Part shown: positions 43,810 to 55,669 of the stretch, one piece after another
Layout of the letters: each line of letters begins with the position of its first letter
Numbering within the stretch: the stretch's first letter is position 1
Origin: Phyto melanocephala
Lineage: Eukaryota > Arthropoda > Insecta > Diptera > Rhinophoridae
Direction: 5' to 3'
Assembly: GCA_941918925.1 (NCBI GenBank)
Contig: OW799233.1
Coordinates: forward strand, 31,626,421 to 31,690,420
Length of the DNA stretch: 64,000 nucleotides
Made by a program: the position numbers and the translations under genes
Notes under the pieces: model-generated
Told to the model about the DNA's origin: nothing
What the model saw: the letters and a program-made list of their open reading frames with translations, nothing else
Database searches by the model: none

Positions 43810-44310
43810 TGTTCTCATATATTTAAGGAGCAACTGGTGCAAGAAATTAAATCCGCATATCATCGGCAACGTCTTAAATCGATTGAATTTTATTACAAAT
43901 GTGATTACAAGTGATGAAGCTCATTTTCACTTTAATGGCTTAATTATAATTAGACCTGTAGGTTTTGGGGTTTTAAAAAAACCAGTAGCTATTTATCAAT
44001 ACAAATTACATCCCATAAGGTGTACAGTATGGTAAGAAGGTGAAACTGCTGTAACCGTAAATGGAAAGCGGTATGGGTTTATGATAGAATATTTTTTTCA
44101 AATTGCTTTTGAAAATCTATCTGACATGTACTTTCAGCAGGATCAAACCACTGCATACACTGCCCTAGACACAATGACTCTTTCAAATTAAATTTTTAAA
44201 GAGCAAATAATTTATAAAAATTGGGAAGTTAATAGGTCAGCGTGTTTGCCAGATTTGTTAGTACTCCAGTATTTTATGTGGTGTTATTTGAAGAAGCGAG
44301 TATATGTCTG
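43810..44310 (+). pseudogene. mariner-type transposase, decayed
   Basis: The plus strand reads VITSDEAHFHFNGLIIIRPV, then KPVAIYQYKLHPIRCTVW, stop, then GETAVTVNGKRYGFMIEYFF, LSDMYFQQDQTTAYTALDTM, and a late FMWCYLKKRVYV. These are the DEAHF, HPxRCTVW, VTVNGxRY, FQQDGATxHTA and LWGYLKxxVY blocks of an insect mariner-type transposase, in order. FQQD keeps its D, but GATCHTA is QTTAYTA. Stops interrupt it. Its lineage differs from the 34.8/37.5 kb copies (DEAHFHFNG against DEAHFDLGG). No end repeats found. Confidence 0.75.
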
Positions 44311-45030
44311 AACAATCCTGGAACTTATGGTCAATATTGTTCCAGAAATAATATAATCTGAAAATAAAAAAGCTTATGAAATTTTATGCCCTATGCTGAT
44401 TTTTGGTTCACTCTGTGTATACAATATTTATGGTTCGTATAGGGATGACGCTAACGTATGCATCACAACATACACAATTTTAATTGCTCTTAATTTGGCG
44501 ACTTTTTTGTTAGCCATATCGAATTTTTCATGTCTACTAAATGCTATTATGGACCGATCAGCAAAATATTTTTTGAATGAGACTGGTTAATCCTTTATTC
44601 CCCTTTACATTAAATTTTGTCTGTGTTCTAAGCAATTGGAAGCAATTTGTTAAAGCTTAACGTTAAATTTCGAAAAATTTGTTTGGCGACCAAGTTTCAT
44701 CCTGGAATGATAAATATCAGGGTTAATCTCTTTCAGAAGCCGTTATGTGCATTTAATTTCATAAAAATATATTCCAAATTACAACTTGTGATTTGATAAC
44801 AAGATTGACTTGGTCAAATGGATGATGAATGGAGGACCATGATTTTATTACCTCAGACAATTATTCTAAACAAGTCGGTATAATTTATGAAGAGTTCTGG
44901 ATTATTTTGTTTGCTTAATAAATTTAAACAATTTTATATTACTTGGTTCGAGTTTCTAAACACTGATATATAAACTTTAAATTTACAATACTTTAAACGT
45001 TAAAATGAAAACAAACTAATGAATCCACAT
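44311..45030. other. Non-coding stretch after mariner relic
   Basis: A 65-codon frame at 44393-44590 is partly hydrophobic (ITTYTILIALNLATFLLAIS) but matches nothing I know and lies just past the transposase relic. It may be chance or element sequence. Nothing else is supported. Confidence 0.3.
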
Positions 45031-45032
45031 GA

Positions 45033-45594
45033 GTACCCCTGTGGACTATTCAGTAAAGGACAAGTCAGTTGTTTGGGGTTGCGGGTTTGATTCCCGCCGG
45101 AGACTCTGGAATTGTCTGCTTCTCTATCTCTTCTATTCTAAATATTTATATTCTTATTCTATTCCTCTCGTTATTAAGGCGTCACAATGGACCGTAGTGG
45201 TTTCCGGGTGAAGGTGTGAGGGTAACTTTTCACCCCCTGTGGACTAGTCAGTACAGGACAAGTCAGTTGTTTGGGGGTTGCGGGTTCGTTTCCCGCCGGA
45301 GACTCTGGAATGGCGTCACAATGGACCGTAATGGTCTCCGGGTGAAAGTAACTTTGCACCCCCTGTGGACTAGTGAGTACAGGACAAGTCAGTTGTTTGG
45401 GGGTTGCGGGTTCATTTCCCGCCGGAGACTCTGGAATGGTCTGCTTCTCCTTCTCTTCTATCCTAAATATTTATATTCTTATTCTATTCTTCTCTCTATT
45501 AAGGCGTCACAATGGACCGTAATGATTTCCGGGTGAAGGTGTGAGGGTAAATTTGCACCAGCCTTACCTACCTACCTACCTACCTACCTACCCA
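45033..45594 (+). mobile_element. Three tandem units of a tRNA-derived SINE-like element with (CCTA)n tail
   Basis: Units are 45033-45230, 45231-45357 and 45358-45594. Each begins CCCCTGTGGACTA.TCAGTA and contains GCGGGTTCGATTCCCGC or a one-base variant, a perfect tRNA T-arm (5-bp stem, 7-base loop) and a Pol III B box. An A-box-like TGGACTAGTCAGTACAGG lies ~40 bp upstream. A body with TATTCTTATTCTATTC and GGCGTCACAATGGACCGTA follows. Unit 2 lacks the ~65-bp CT-rich body segment. The array ends in six ACCT/CCTA repeats (45567-45592), a typical short-repeat SINE tail. No intact tRNA cloverleaf is claimed. Confidence 0.65.
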
Positions 45595-48500
45595 TGAATT
45601 TATATTTTTGGCCTCCATACAAAAAAATTGTGTCCGTCATCCCTTAAATTAAAATATACATATTTCAATTGCAATTGTACATCTAGAAAAAATTTGCTTG
45701 CCACATCTTCTAATTGATTGTCATATTTTTTTTTAAAGCCAAAATCTTAAAAAAAAATCTTAAAACTATGTAACTTATGTTTTATAAATATTTACGTATT
45801 TTTGTAACATTCAAATTACCGCCCTTTTAGTTTTTTTATAAATTGCATAAATTATTTTAAGTCCTATCGCAACACATTACATATTGTTGTTTTACTACAG
45901 TTTAAACGACAATTCAGATTATTTTTCAAAAAAGGTCATACTAGCAATATCAGTTCTAGTATCTCAGATCCTTACGCAAAGATGAATACTTTCTAAATTG
46001 CATGAAGAAGCCAAGGTGAATTCAAATAGATGAAATTATCAACTCAGCTGATAGTAGAGCATAATGACAAAAAAAATTTTGAATTTGCCTTAATTTCATT
46101 TATTAATTCAGGGATGGAAAATTTGATTTTGATTTCGGTATTAAACAATTTACTTTATGTTAATTTTTTTATAATAAATGTACAAAATTTTTGTACATTT
46201 GTTGCTCTTCACCACTTATTATGTATTTCACAAAAATGTATCCTTTTTTTATTAAAATTTTATTAAGTAAGACATATAATAACAACTTTTCAATCCCTGA
46301 TATACGAATTGGACTTGATAGCAAACATTCTTTAAAAAGTTGCTCTGTTGCATATACCTGTATGAATATGCCTTGGAGCAACTTTTTAGAAGATGTATTC
46401 AGTCATGGAAAATTCATTTATAAGGGATGGAAAAATTATTATGATCAGTTTGGTTAAATACAATTTTATTTAAAGAAGGATATATGCTTCTGAAGCCCGT
46501 TATAAAGGCTGTTAAAATAACAATTACAAATAAAGTAAGTTAATTTGTTATAAAAGAATTACATATAAATAAATTTTTTAATAGTGAAAATGAAATCTTA
46601 TTTTCCATTCCAGCATAGATTAATAAAATCACTGCGACTTCAAAAAATTCTCCTTAATTTAAATGTAAGTACTAAAGATGTTTAATTTATCTTTTACTTT
46701 AAAGTACTTTACTAATCTTAAGTGTTAAAAACAAAAATGTATCATTTTCAAATTTATGTGTTAAATTTATGAAATATTTTCCGTACTTTTAAGGGACACA
46801 AACAAAATTACTGTACCTTTATGTTTTTTTTTTATTTTTATTTTTGCTATTGTTTATAACAAAGAAATACTAATCCGTTGTCACTTACCACAATATTTAA
46901 AAATTTAATTGTGTAATTTGTTATATTTTTTAAATATGTATTCTTTGACAGTGTATGTCATTCAAGTTTAAAGAAAAATTTAATAAATAAAATATTATTA
47001 ATTTAAATGTTAACGATTAATAGTTTGATATGAGAAAAGTGTTTTATTATTTAACTAAAAAAAATTTTAAATAACAAAAGACATAAACATTTTTAAAATG
47101 ATTTATTACTGTTAACCCACGATCAACCAGTATAATACAAATTTATCGCATTTATAACATTTTTATACAAATAAACATAAATTTGTTGTAAAAAAAAGTT
47201 CTCACATATTTCATTTAAAATAAAAATGTCTTACAATCCATTTTGCTATCTAACAAAAAAAATTTTAAATCTCTTCGAAATTAGTGTGTCAAGTTTGTTC
47301 AAACAAATCTTAAAATTTATTTGTTCGGTTCACACCTTAACTTGTATTCTGGTTCATGCACTGAAATACTCTTTTATTTAGGTATACTACTTGTGAATAA
47401 TAACTTTATATGGTATTGGTTGTACCTATATATTATTAAACGTCAACAAATAATAAACAATCATAAAACAGCTCTGGTCAGGTCAAGAGTTCGCACTTCA
47501 TTTCCACTATCGCATAAGGAATATTAGGCCATCCCTTTCATCGGGCTTTAAGAGTTTTTTGTCTCACTCTCGCATTAGTTTATTGCGTGCGTGGTTAGCT
47601 GTACCAAGTTACATTTATCCGGATTCTTAATTAACCACATTCAAGAATAAAGATAAAATCTGAAAATATAAATATAGGTGGGTCGATTGGCAGTTACTAA
47701 AGAAATCTTTTTAAAAAATATTTGACTATTTGATAAAAATAATTGGTGATGGCAGTTTACTTTTAGCAGCCAAATAATTGTTAGTGCTGGTACACTAGAA
47801 CCTCCATTATATTGATTATATAAAGGTAATCTTAAATAATTTTAGTGGTTATTTTAAATTAATTTTATATTTTTTTTATTCTACATCAGATTAACAGCAT
47901 GCCATTTAATAAGTCTGTTTTTAAGACATACAGTAGGGCCAAATGTCCATTTTTCGCGGATTACTTTATATCTCCATAACAACATTAGTAAGGCACGCCA
48001 AATTTTATGTGGGTAACTCTTACAACAAACTGTATGTCCCACAAAATATAGTTGGTATAGAAGGGGGAGACGGGTACCCCCCATACAAAGAAATTTTTTA
48101 TTAATTCATAAACATAAGTTTTTTATTAGGATTTCGGAAAGTTTTATCCAAAAAAAGATTTTTTTAAAAAGCTCAAGAAAGTTAATTCGTGAGTGCGTAG
48201 GATTAAAATTTGTTAAATCAGGCACGCTTTTTTTAAATAATTTTTATTTGCAACAATAATTACGATGACGCGTGACTTTTTCGTAACTCACCTGCGACTC
48301 ATGTGTGAACACGTGCAGCAAATCACGTTATTGGCACATTTCTTATAAAAACATATAAAATAATGACAACAACAACAGCATTTAAAGTATTATCAGAAGC
48401 CTAGAAGAACTTTTTGTTGGTAAACACAACGCGTGAGGGCATTACTAATTCGTACATAACTTCTGAGGCGCACCGATGCAGAGCCTGAATTTTTCATATG

Positions 48501-49462
48501 CTTTTATGTTTCACCTTTAAAATAAAATTAAAATCTCTGCTCAACTGAGGCCAACTTATAACTTTATGTCCGGTTAATTTAAAAAAATTCCCTTTTTTTG
48601 CAATTCAAATATAAACATTAAAAACAAAACCACTTCCACATATAATTTATATTGCTCATATAAGCAAAACATGTTAAATAATACCTGAGCTTGATGGTTG
48701 CATGATTCGTTTTATTAATTTTTTAAAATTACTTAAGGTAACTCGTATTTTATTACACAAATTTGTTAGCTTTTTTTCCTATCTTTTCAAACTTTTTCAC
48801 ACAATTTTCAACGCATCTCTACCTTTTTCACAGTTATTTTTTGCTTAGTGCTGTAGAATTTTATGCACTATAAGCGAGTTATTTTAGTTTATATGGTACT
48901 TGAAGTTCGGTGAAGTGGGTGAAACGTATAGAAATTTAATAGAATGGTGAAAATTTTGGCTTTAATAGCTCACAATTTTAATGGTATATAATGGCACAAT
49001 AATTTCTGTCGTATGGTTTCTGCGATTGCTCCTATTGAACGTCATTAGTTTATGTACCACATGGAACTAGGAGCAAAATCAGGCTAAACAATTTCTCTAT
49101 CTATCTAAAGTCAAAGCTATTTACCTTATTATTTGGATTATAAGGTCATTTTATAGTTTCAGGAGCAGACAATACAACCTTAGATACCAATTTAGTCAAG
49201 TAGGTAGGTCGCATATATGTTCTAGAAGACTACGTTTTTAAGAGTTTGAAATTATTTCACCAGCAGGCATTAATGATTTATTGCCGCGCAGGTTCCGCGC
49301 TCAATATAAACTCTTAAATTTTGTCATACATTGACAAAATACAAATACAACAAATTATTTTTAAAGATTTTTAAATTACAAAATATTTAAAGGAAACATT
49401 TTTTTCTTACAATCATACTTATATTGTTGTTATTAAAAAAATAATAATAATTTTATGACGAA

Positions 49463-49490
49463 CGATTTGTTTAATATGTTAAACAAATCG
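49463..49490. repeat. Perfect 12-bp-arm hairpin
   Basis: CGATTTGTTTAA, loop TATG, TTAAACAAATCG. It is unusually perfect in AT-rich DNA; it could be a cruciform or a binding site for a dimeric factor. No role is shown. Confidence 0.6.
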
Positions 49491-50617
49491 AATCATTGTT
49501 AAATATTACAAAAAAAAAGGTTCACATAAACTAGAAATTAATTTAAATTGTACTTATATAGCGGCTTAAAGAAACAAATTGTTAATAAAGCTTTTTAGCT
49601 GAAATAATTGTATGAACATAAGTATAATAAAACATATTTCAAGGCCATTTGAAATCGCCATATTTTCGTGGTAAATGATGTCGTTGTTGTGATTAACCAT
49701 CATGTATTTTCTGAAATGATGAGTCGCTCTGTTATAGTAGATACAAATGGATATCTTTTTTACAGTGAAGTTTATAAGAATGGCAGTTTTGATAATATAT
49801 TTAAAATAGAATTATATTTCCATATTTAATTTAATAAAAACAAATTAAAAATTAAAGATATGTATTTATGGGAATTTTGACTTAAAAGTGTATTTAAAAA
49901 TTTTATTCAAATAGTTTGTTGCAAAAATTAAAGTATTTATTTCCAAAAGCGTAGCAATTATATTTTACGTGAAAAGACACAATTTTTGTTGAATTTGTTA
50001 AGCCAAGTTAAAATAATAATTAATCTGAGTGCGCTAAAATACTTAACAAGATTGTGTGCTATATTATAATAAATACAAATCTAAATTTTGCTAGAGGCAT
50101 GTCTGCCAATCAATAATAAATCAAAAACGAAATAAATATGACGAATAAAGAAAAATACGTTATTTAAAAAATTGTCTTAATGTCGAAACAGAATACGTAC
50201 GGCAGCGTTATAAAAACAAGTAATCATATATGTACATACATAGGTATAATGACATTTGATATCAATATTGTAATTGACGTATTCACAAAAAAATATTTCA
50301 GGTTCATTAAAGACTTAGCTGTCAAATTTCTATACAATATCTGTCGAATAAACCTTTAATAAATCTAAAATATTTTTTATATAAATACGGCAGTTATCTT
50401 CTAACATCCCCTTGTATTACGTAGTTGTTTCTTACAAGAGTTGTCATGTGTATTTCATATGAAAAGTTTTAAATTTGCAAAGAAAAAAAGATTTGTCAGC
50501 ACTGTTATTAAAATACTTTGCTACTTTAAAATTATTTATCACTAGGAACTTATATGTAATGTGACGCCAAAGTACCAACATGTTTGCCAGATTTGCCAGA
50601 TGAATTACACGAAAATC

Positions 50618-50664
50618 GGAAACTCTACCATTGTAAACACTGGAAACTCTACCATTGTAAACAC
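50618..50664. repeat. 23-bp direct repeat, two copies
   Basis: GGAAACTCTACCATTGTAAA followed by CAC occurs twice in tandem with one base between. It is a recent small duplication. Confidence 0.8.
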
Positions 50665-53600
50665 GTCCACACGATGTTGTTATTTATAATATAACATTCA
50701 TACAGTGGGCTACACGATTCATACTTTTATACTTTTTAATTCACTCTAAGTACTTTCAATAACATTAAACTTAAATGATAGTTAAAAAATTTACTAACAT
50801 AGCTAGACTATTCAGGGGGGTTAAATGCAAATAATTAAAAATTAACTATTTACATTTAATATACATAAAAAATTCACTCAGTTTAAGTTTTTGCAAGAAA
50901 AAAATGTTCCTGCCTTTTTCCACCCTCAGAAAAATTTTTTAGCTACGCCAATGATTAACTTACTTACACAAGCATGAAAATATACAGAGGTTCTTAAAAT
51001 TTTGCAAAATGATAAATCGCAGCAAAAGATGGCCCAACAAAGAAATTCTTAAAAATAAATAAAAAGTCGCTTAAAAATTAATATAAAAGTTTTCTAACAA
51101 AAATACTAAAAATTATTCAAAGAAACGTAAAATTTTACTGAAATTTATATAGAGAAATTTGTTTTTATATTTTTAAATTTGTTTGTCGATTTTTTATTAG
51201 CCCATATATTTTAGAGACTGCATATGCAATCAGAAAAACACTTTATTGTAACTGGAATGGCTAAGAGGGTTGTAGTATAATTTTTAAGCACTTAACTTAT
51301 ATTTTTTTAACATATGAGGAGCTTAGAACACAAGTGTTCGAAATGAATTATGTTTAATAACGAAAAGAAGAGGTCAAATTGCAAATAAAAAATTTAAGTT
51401 GCTCTCTGGAATTTTAATTTTTAATTAGTAGGAATATTGAAATCTAGCCAGATATCTTAACAGTAAGGAAAGTTTCACTTATAAGTGGTGCTCTTATTTT
51501 TTAAAATTTCAAAACAAATATTTTTGTACCTTAAAATAATGTTAGTAATATTTTTTAAGAAATACTTATAGACAATTTTTTATACAAAATTTTATTAAAA
51601 AAGTTTAATAGTTCTTTGTTGCATTTTTTAATTATCAAAATCAGATTGTTTATCCAACATTTCAAACTTTCATGTTTAATTTGGTGAAGATTAAGATATC
51701 AGTCATAAGATTATCTTTGTATAACTTATTCCAAAGAAAATCCCTCCAAAATTTTTACCATTTCATTTTTAGAAAAATCTTTTAATGGGCTCTAGAGTTC
51801 TTCATTTTGCAATAATGTTGCATTTAATTTTAATTTGAATGTTGAATTTGTCACAAGTTTCTCCTAATCTTTAGGATCGTTAATTCAACATATTTTTTTT
51901 TTTGTAAATTCTATAATTCACGAATTTTGAACACACACTGCACGAATATTTTGAAGCAGGTACTCTGATATCAAACTCTATAATTTGTTGCTAGATTGTA
52001 GCTCATAACTTCTATGTGTTCTACTTCTTCAGTCCATGTAATACAAGTTTTTTTATATTTGTTTGAGCATAAAGAACTTAAGTGCTCAGATACCCCTTGT
52101 ACCCTAATCAAAACTGGTATTTAGTGCTAGAATTGATCGCCATACGTTGTTACCGGATAAAAATACCACATTCACTTCATGTGCTAATTCAGCTACTTGT
52201 TCCATATGTAAATTCAATTTCAAATGCATTTGGAAGACTTGTATTTTAAGCACAACATACGAAATTTGATTTGGATATTTACTTAATAAAAATTACAGTT
52301 GATTTACTAAATAGTTTGACCGCAAACATATTTTTTACAAATGGCTTATACATGAACAAAGAATATGCATGTACATATCTAATTTGCTAAGAACTTGGAT
52401 ATGAATTTCTAGATGAATATACGGAATGACTAATTTTTATACACATATTCAACATCGCTAACGTGGCGGGTAAATGGTAAACACAATTGTTGGTCTACAA
52501 AAATAAAAAATATTTCGAAGAAAAAAAAGCTCTTAAGTCTGGTCTGGATCGTAATGCAAATTAAGCTGCCAAAAAATGTTGACAAACAAACATGTCTGTT
52601 GGCAAATTTATACACGTCAAAAATTTTTAAGAATAAACGAAAATTAAATGCAAAAACATATCGTCGGTGCTCTGACGTAATCGGTTATGTGACAATTTTT
52701 AAAAATATTTTATTGCTCTACTTTGAAGGTATATTGGTCGTACATCAATCTATCAAACGGTTTAAGGATATTTCGATTGGTTCAAATATATACAATAGTC
52801 AATGTGCGTAAGTTTAATACTGTAAAGTAACAAAATAAAATGTTTTTTTTTTATCTCCTGAAAATTCAGTAACAAAAACACATAACTGAATTTGCTATAG
52901 TAACGACGATATGTACATATCGATGGCTTAACTCAGAAAAGGCGTATCTCGATTTTCTATTACATTACAAGTGAAGGAAAAAAACTGAATAAAACAAAAA
53001 CAGAATAAAATAAGTTCGGGCTTTTCTTATGTGGCTTTGAATCTATTATTTTGCGCCATGACTTACTTAAATTTTCAGGTGATGTGTTTGTAAGAGGACT
53101 ACGGTAAAAATGCCATTTAAAAAAAAATCCAGATATGACCCTTTTATAATAAGCCATCGATATGTAGTGGGCATATGTATGTATATGAGATAAAGAAAAA
53201 TACTAAAAACGAACAATAAAAATAATGAAAATAAAACTGTTTATTATTTTTTTTTTCTAGATATTTACAATATTTTTCTTATAAATAAGTGTGTTAAGAG
53301 TTTTTACAAATCTCTGCGGAGAAGCAAATTAAAAAAAAAAAACAAGAATGTCAACTGGATTTGAAGGTAGACCACTTTTTTCACTTCTAACCACTTTGAT
53401 TTAGACTACATATGTGTGCTTAATACTCGTATTTCTAAGCCGGTATAACAAATTGTTAATAGACTTGTGTGGACTTGTTATTATTGCAAATCCATAAAAG
53501 AATTTAAGTCAATACACTCATACATATACATGTAAAAATAAAATTTTATAAATTCTATAAAAATTGTTGTCTTAATGACACCGTTTTAATGATTAGCGCA

Positions 53601-54544
53601 CACAGCATTACAGTAAAGAACAATGCAATGGCTTAACAAAAGATTTAACACACAAACTTGTTTTTTTTTTTGTTGGATTTATTTTGTGCTATTTAAAGCT
53701 TAAACATGGATATATAACAACTTTCTTTTAAGATTATAAAAATTTTAACTAAAGAATAAAAAATTAATTTATAACAAAGAATTTCTTTGTTCAGTTGAAA
53801 GAAAAATATAAATATTTCTAGTTCCTACAAATTAATTTTTACTCTGAAAATGTATGTTTGTATGGCTGAGTCTGTCAGTGTGTCATTTTTAATATTTGTA
53901 AACCCTCTAGTTAATTTAACAAATTATTTTACGTTTTTATGAATTCACTCTTTATCTGTACTTTTCCACTCCGACTGTCAATGGCATTTTGAATATTTGT
54001 TTTTTTTTTGTCATTTGTTGGAATTTATCAAATGTTAAATGTTAAGTATTTCTTAAATTTATTTAAAAATTTCTTTCTTTTTACGATTTGTATTTGTTAA
54101 ACATATTTAACTGTGGCTAGAGTTGGACAAAGTAAATAAATAAAAATTAGTAAAAATGCATAAAATAAATACTAAAGTTGAAGGGATTTTGAAGTGTAAT
54201 AAATTTCACTTTCATAAATATAATTAAAAAAAAAAAATAAAACCATTAAAATCTGTATGATCATCATTTTACACAATGAGTAGCATCTAAATACATACAA
54301 CTTAATGGATATTTGTTAAGTAGGCTCTCATAAGAGTTTTAATGAATCACTTAAAGCATAAACTTTTTATGAGATATCCAAGTTATGTCTTTCCAATATC
54401 ATCGTCCGAAAGAGAAAATAGTTTTGTTTGTGATTATAAGAAGAATTGTTGCTGGTTGTTAGACTTAGTTGTAATAGCATATTGTTATGCTAGTAGTTAG
54501 AGAATTTAGTTTTTAAATTTTAATTTGCAATCATTATAGAAAAA

Positions 54545-55665
54545 ATAATGGATCAGAAAATAAAAATTGCATCACCATAAACAATTTGATCCCCAAAAAT
54601 TATCCTTGAGAAAAACAAACAAATTGGTTTGAAATTAACGGAGTTATAGGCACATAAATACAATTTTCTTGGTCTATTTTTTATAAAATTTACTAACGAA
54701 AATTTAAATTTTTTCAGCTTCTAGATAATCGTGAAGGTAAATATGGCCATCAGTTAAATGAGCTTGACTAGAAAAATATAAAACCTTATTAAAAATTTTA
54801 ACTTTTAAATGGGATTTCAAATTTACAAAATGGAGTAAGATTGATTTATATAAGAGTCAAACTTCGTAATTAATAATAAAAAATGTAACAACTTCAAACC
54901 CCACAATATTGGTGTCAAATTAAAAATATGTATTGACTAGTAAAACAGAAAACTATGAAAAAAGTTAAAATTAAAAATGACGTTTGAATTAAATGGCGGA
55001 TATATGCGTCAAATATAGTAATAACGGTAAAGTCGTCTTTATCCATCACAATTTGACCTCAACTGAAAGGGTTTGATCAGTAGAACACAGTAAACTTTTA
55101 AAGGAGTGCAAAACCAAAGATGGCATGCGAAATCTTATCAATATGAATACCAAATTTAAGGGCCTAACTACGTTAGGTTAGGTTAAGTTGAAAAGGAGGG
55201 GCATTAAAAGCCTAAACCTATAACAGGTATGCACTTATGCCCAGTTGGCATGTTGTGCGCTCCATGTGGAAAACGGAATTTGCAAACAAAAACCATAAAC
55301 ATAATTTCCCATAAATAACGGACTGGTCCAAGAACACAGTCCCCTCAATGTAACTCCTTATGGATCTCCAGTTCGAGTTCCCCAGGTATTCCAAGTTCGG
55401 CATAGTATCCACTGTAAAATTCTCGCGCCTAATATGCCCAAACGCAGGACAATGGCGGAGGTAGTGTACCAAAGTCTCATCCTCTTCCTCGCATGCTCTA
55501 CCAATGTAAAAATATAAAATTAAAGTATACATCGAAAATACAAAATGGAGTATAACATTTAATCTGAAATGTAAGCTACGGTACAATCTGGAAATTATTA
55601 CTATTTACAGGATGGCAATAGGTATACTCAGATTCGCCTAGGCTGAATATAGTACCCTTTTTGGT
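54545..55665. mobile_element. Diverged DINE-1-like element, copy H, carrying a LINE fragment
   Basis: It contains TAACAACTTCAAACCCCACA, ATATTGGTGTCAAATTAAAA and TGACTAGTA blocks matching 40910-41060. It ends GGTATACTCAGATTCGCCTA, GGCTGAATATAGTACCC, the diverged GCCGAAT end of the family. The minus-strand LINE fragment at 55160-55510 interrupts it. The left boundary is uncertain. Confidence 0.45.
55160..55510 (-). pseudogene. Non-LTR retrotransposon 3' end (ORF2 C-terminus)
   Basis: The minus strand reads CEEEDETLVHYLRHCPAFGH, IRRENFTVDTMPNLEYLGNS, NWRSIRSYIEGT. This is the cysteine/histidine-bearing tail found after the reverse transcriptase/RNase H of jockey/I-type LINEs (usual form C..C.EE.ET..H.L..CPAF...R). 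The first Cys is replaced (RACEEEDE). It is 5'-truncated just before this tail. The 3' tail on the minus strand reads CTTAACCTAACCTAACG. It is a dead fragment. Confidence 0.7.
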
Positions 55666-55669
55666 TTTT

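Larger units (their letters stand above)
45600..54540. other. Long AT-rich gene-free stretch
   Basis: Nine kilobases with no supported exon. Landmarks: hairpins at 46176-46200 and 49463-49490; a GC-richer island at 48260-48500 with an E-box CACGTG (ACACGTGCAG, CAACGCGTGAGGG); a 23-bp direct repeat at 50618-50664; an inverted copy of the GTGGCGTAGCTA repeat at about 50905-50950. Open frames of 60-90 codons (46030-46457, 47881-48084, 52430-52811, 52960-53157) have no recognisable domain. The one at 46191-46457 ends in a coding-looking MPWSNFLEDVFSHGKFIYKG tail that I cannot assign. Confidence 0.45.

Noticed and set aside
45055..45120. Functional tRNA gene
   Set aside because: The T-arm is perfect, but a matching acceptor stem, D-arm and anticodon arm cannot be laid out. 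tRNA-derived SINE head fits better.
45029..45536. Open frames on both strands through the 45-kb repeat
   Set aside because: The frames repeat with the SINE-like unit and arise from it; the T-arm/B-box structure explains the sequence better than protein coding.
55163..55185. TTAGG-like telomere repeat
   Set aside because: Only two or three GTTAGG copies, at the 3' tail of a minus-strand LINE fragment; higher flies do not use TTAGG telomeres.
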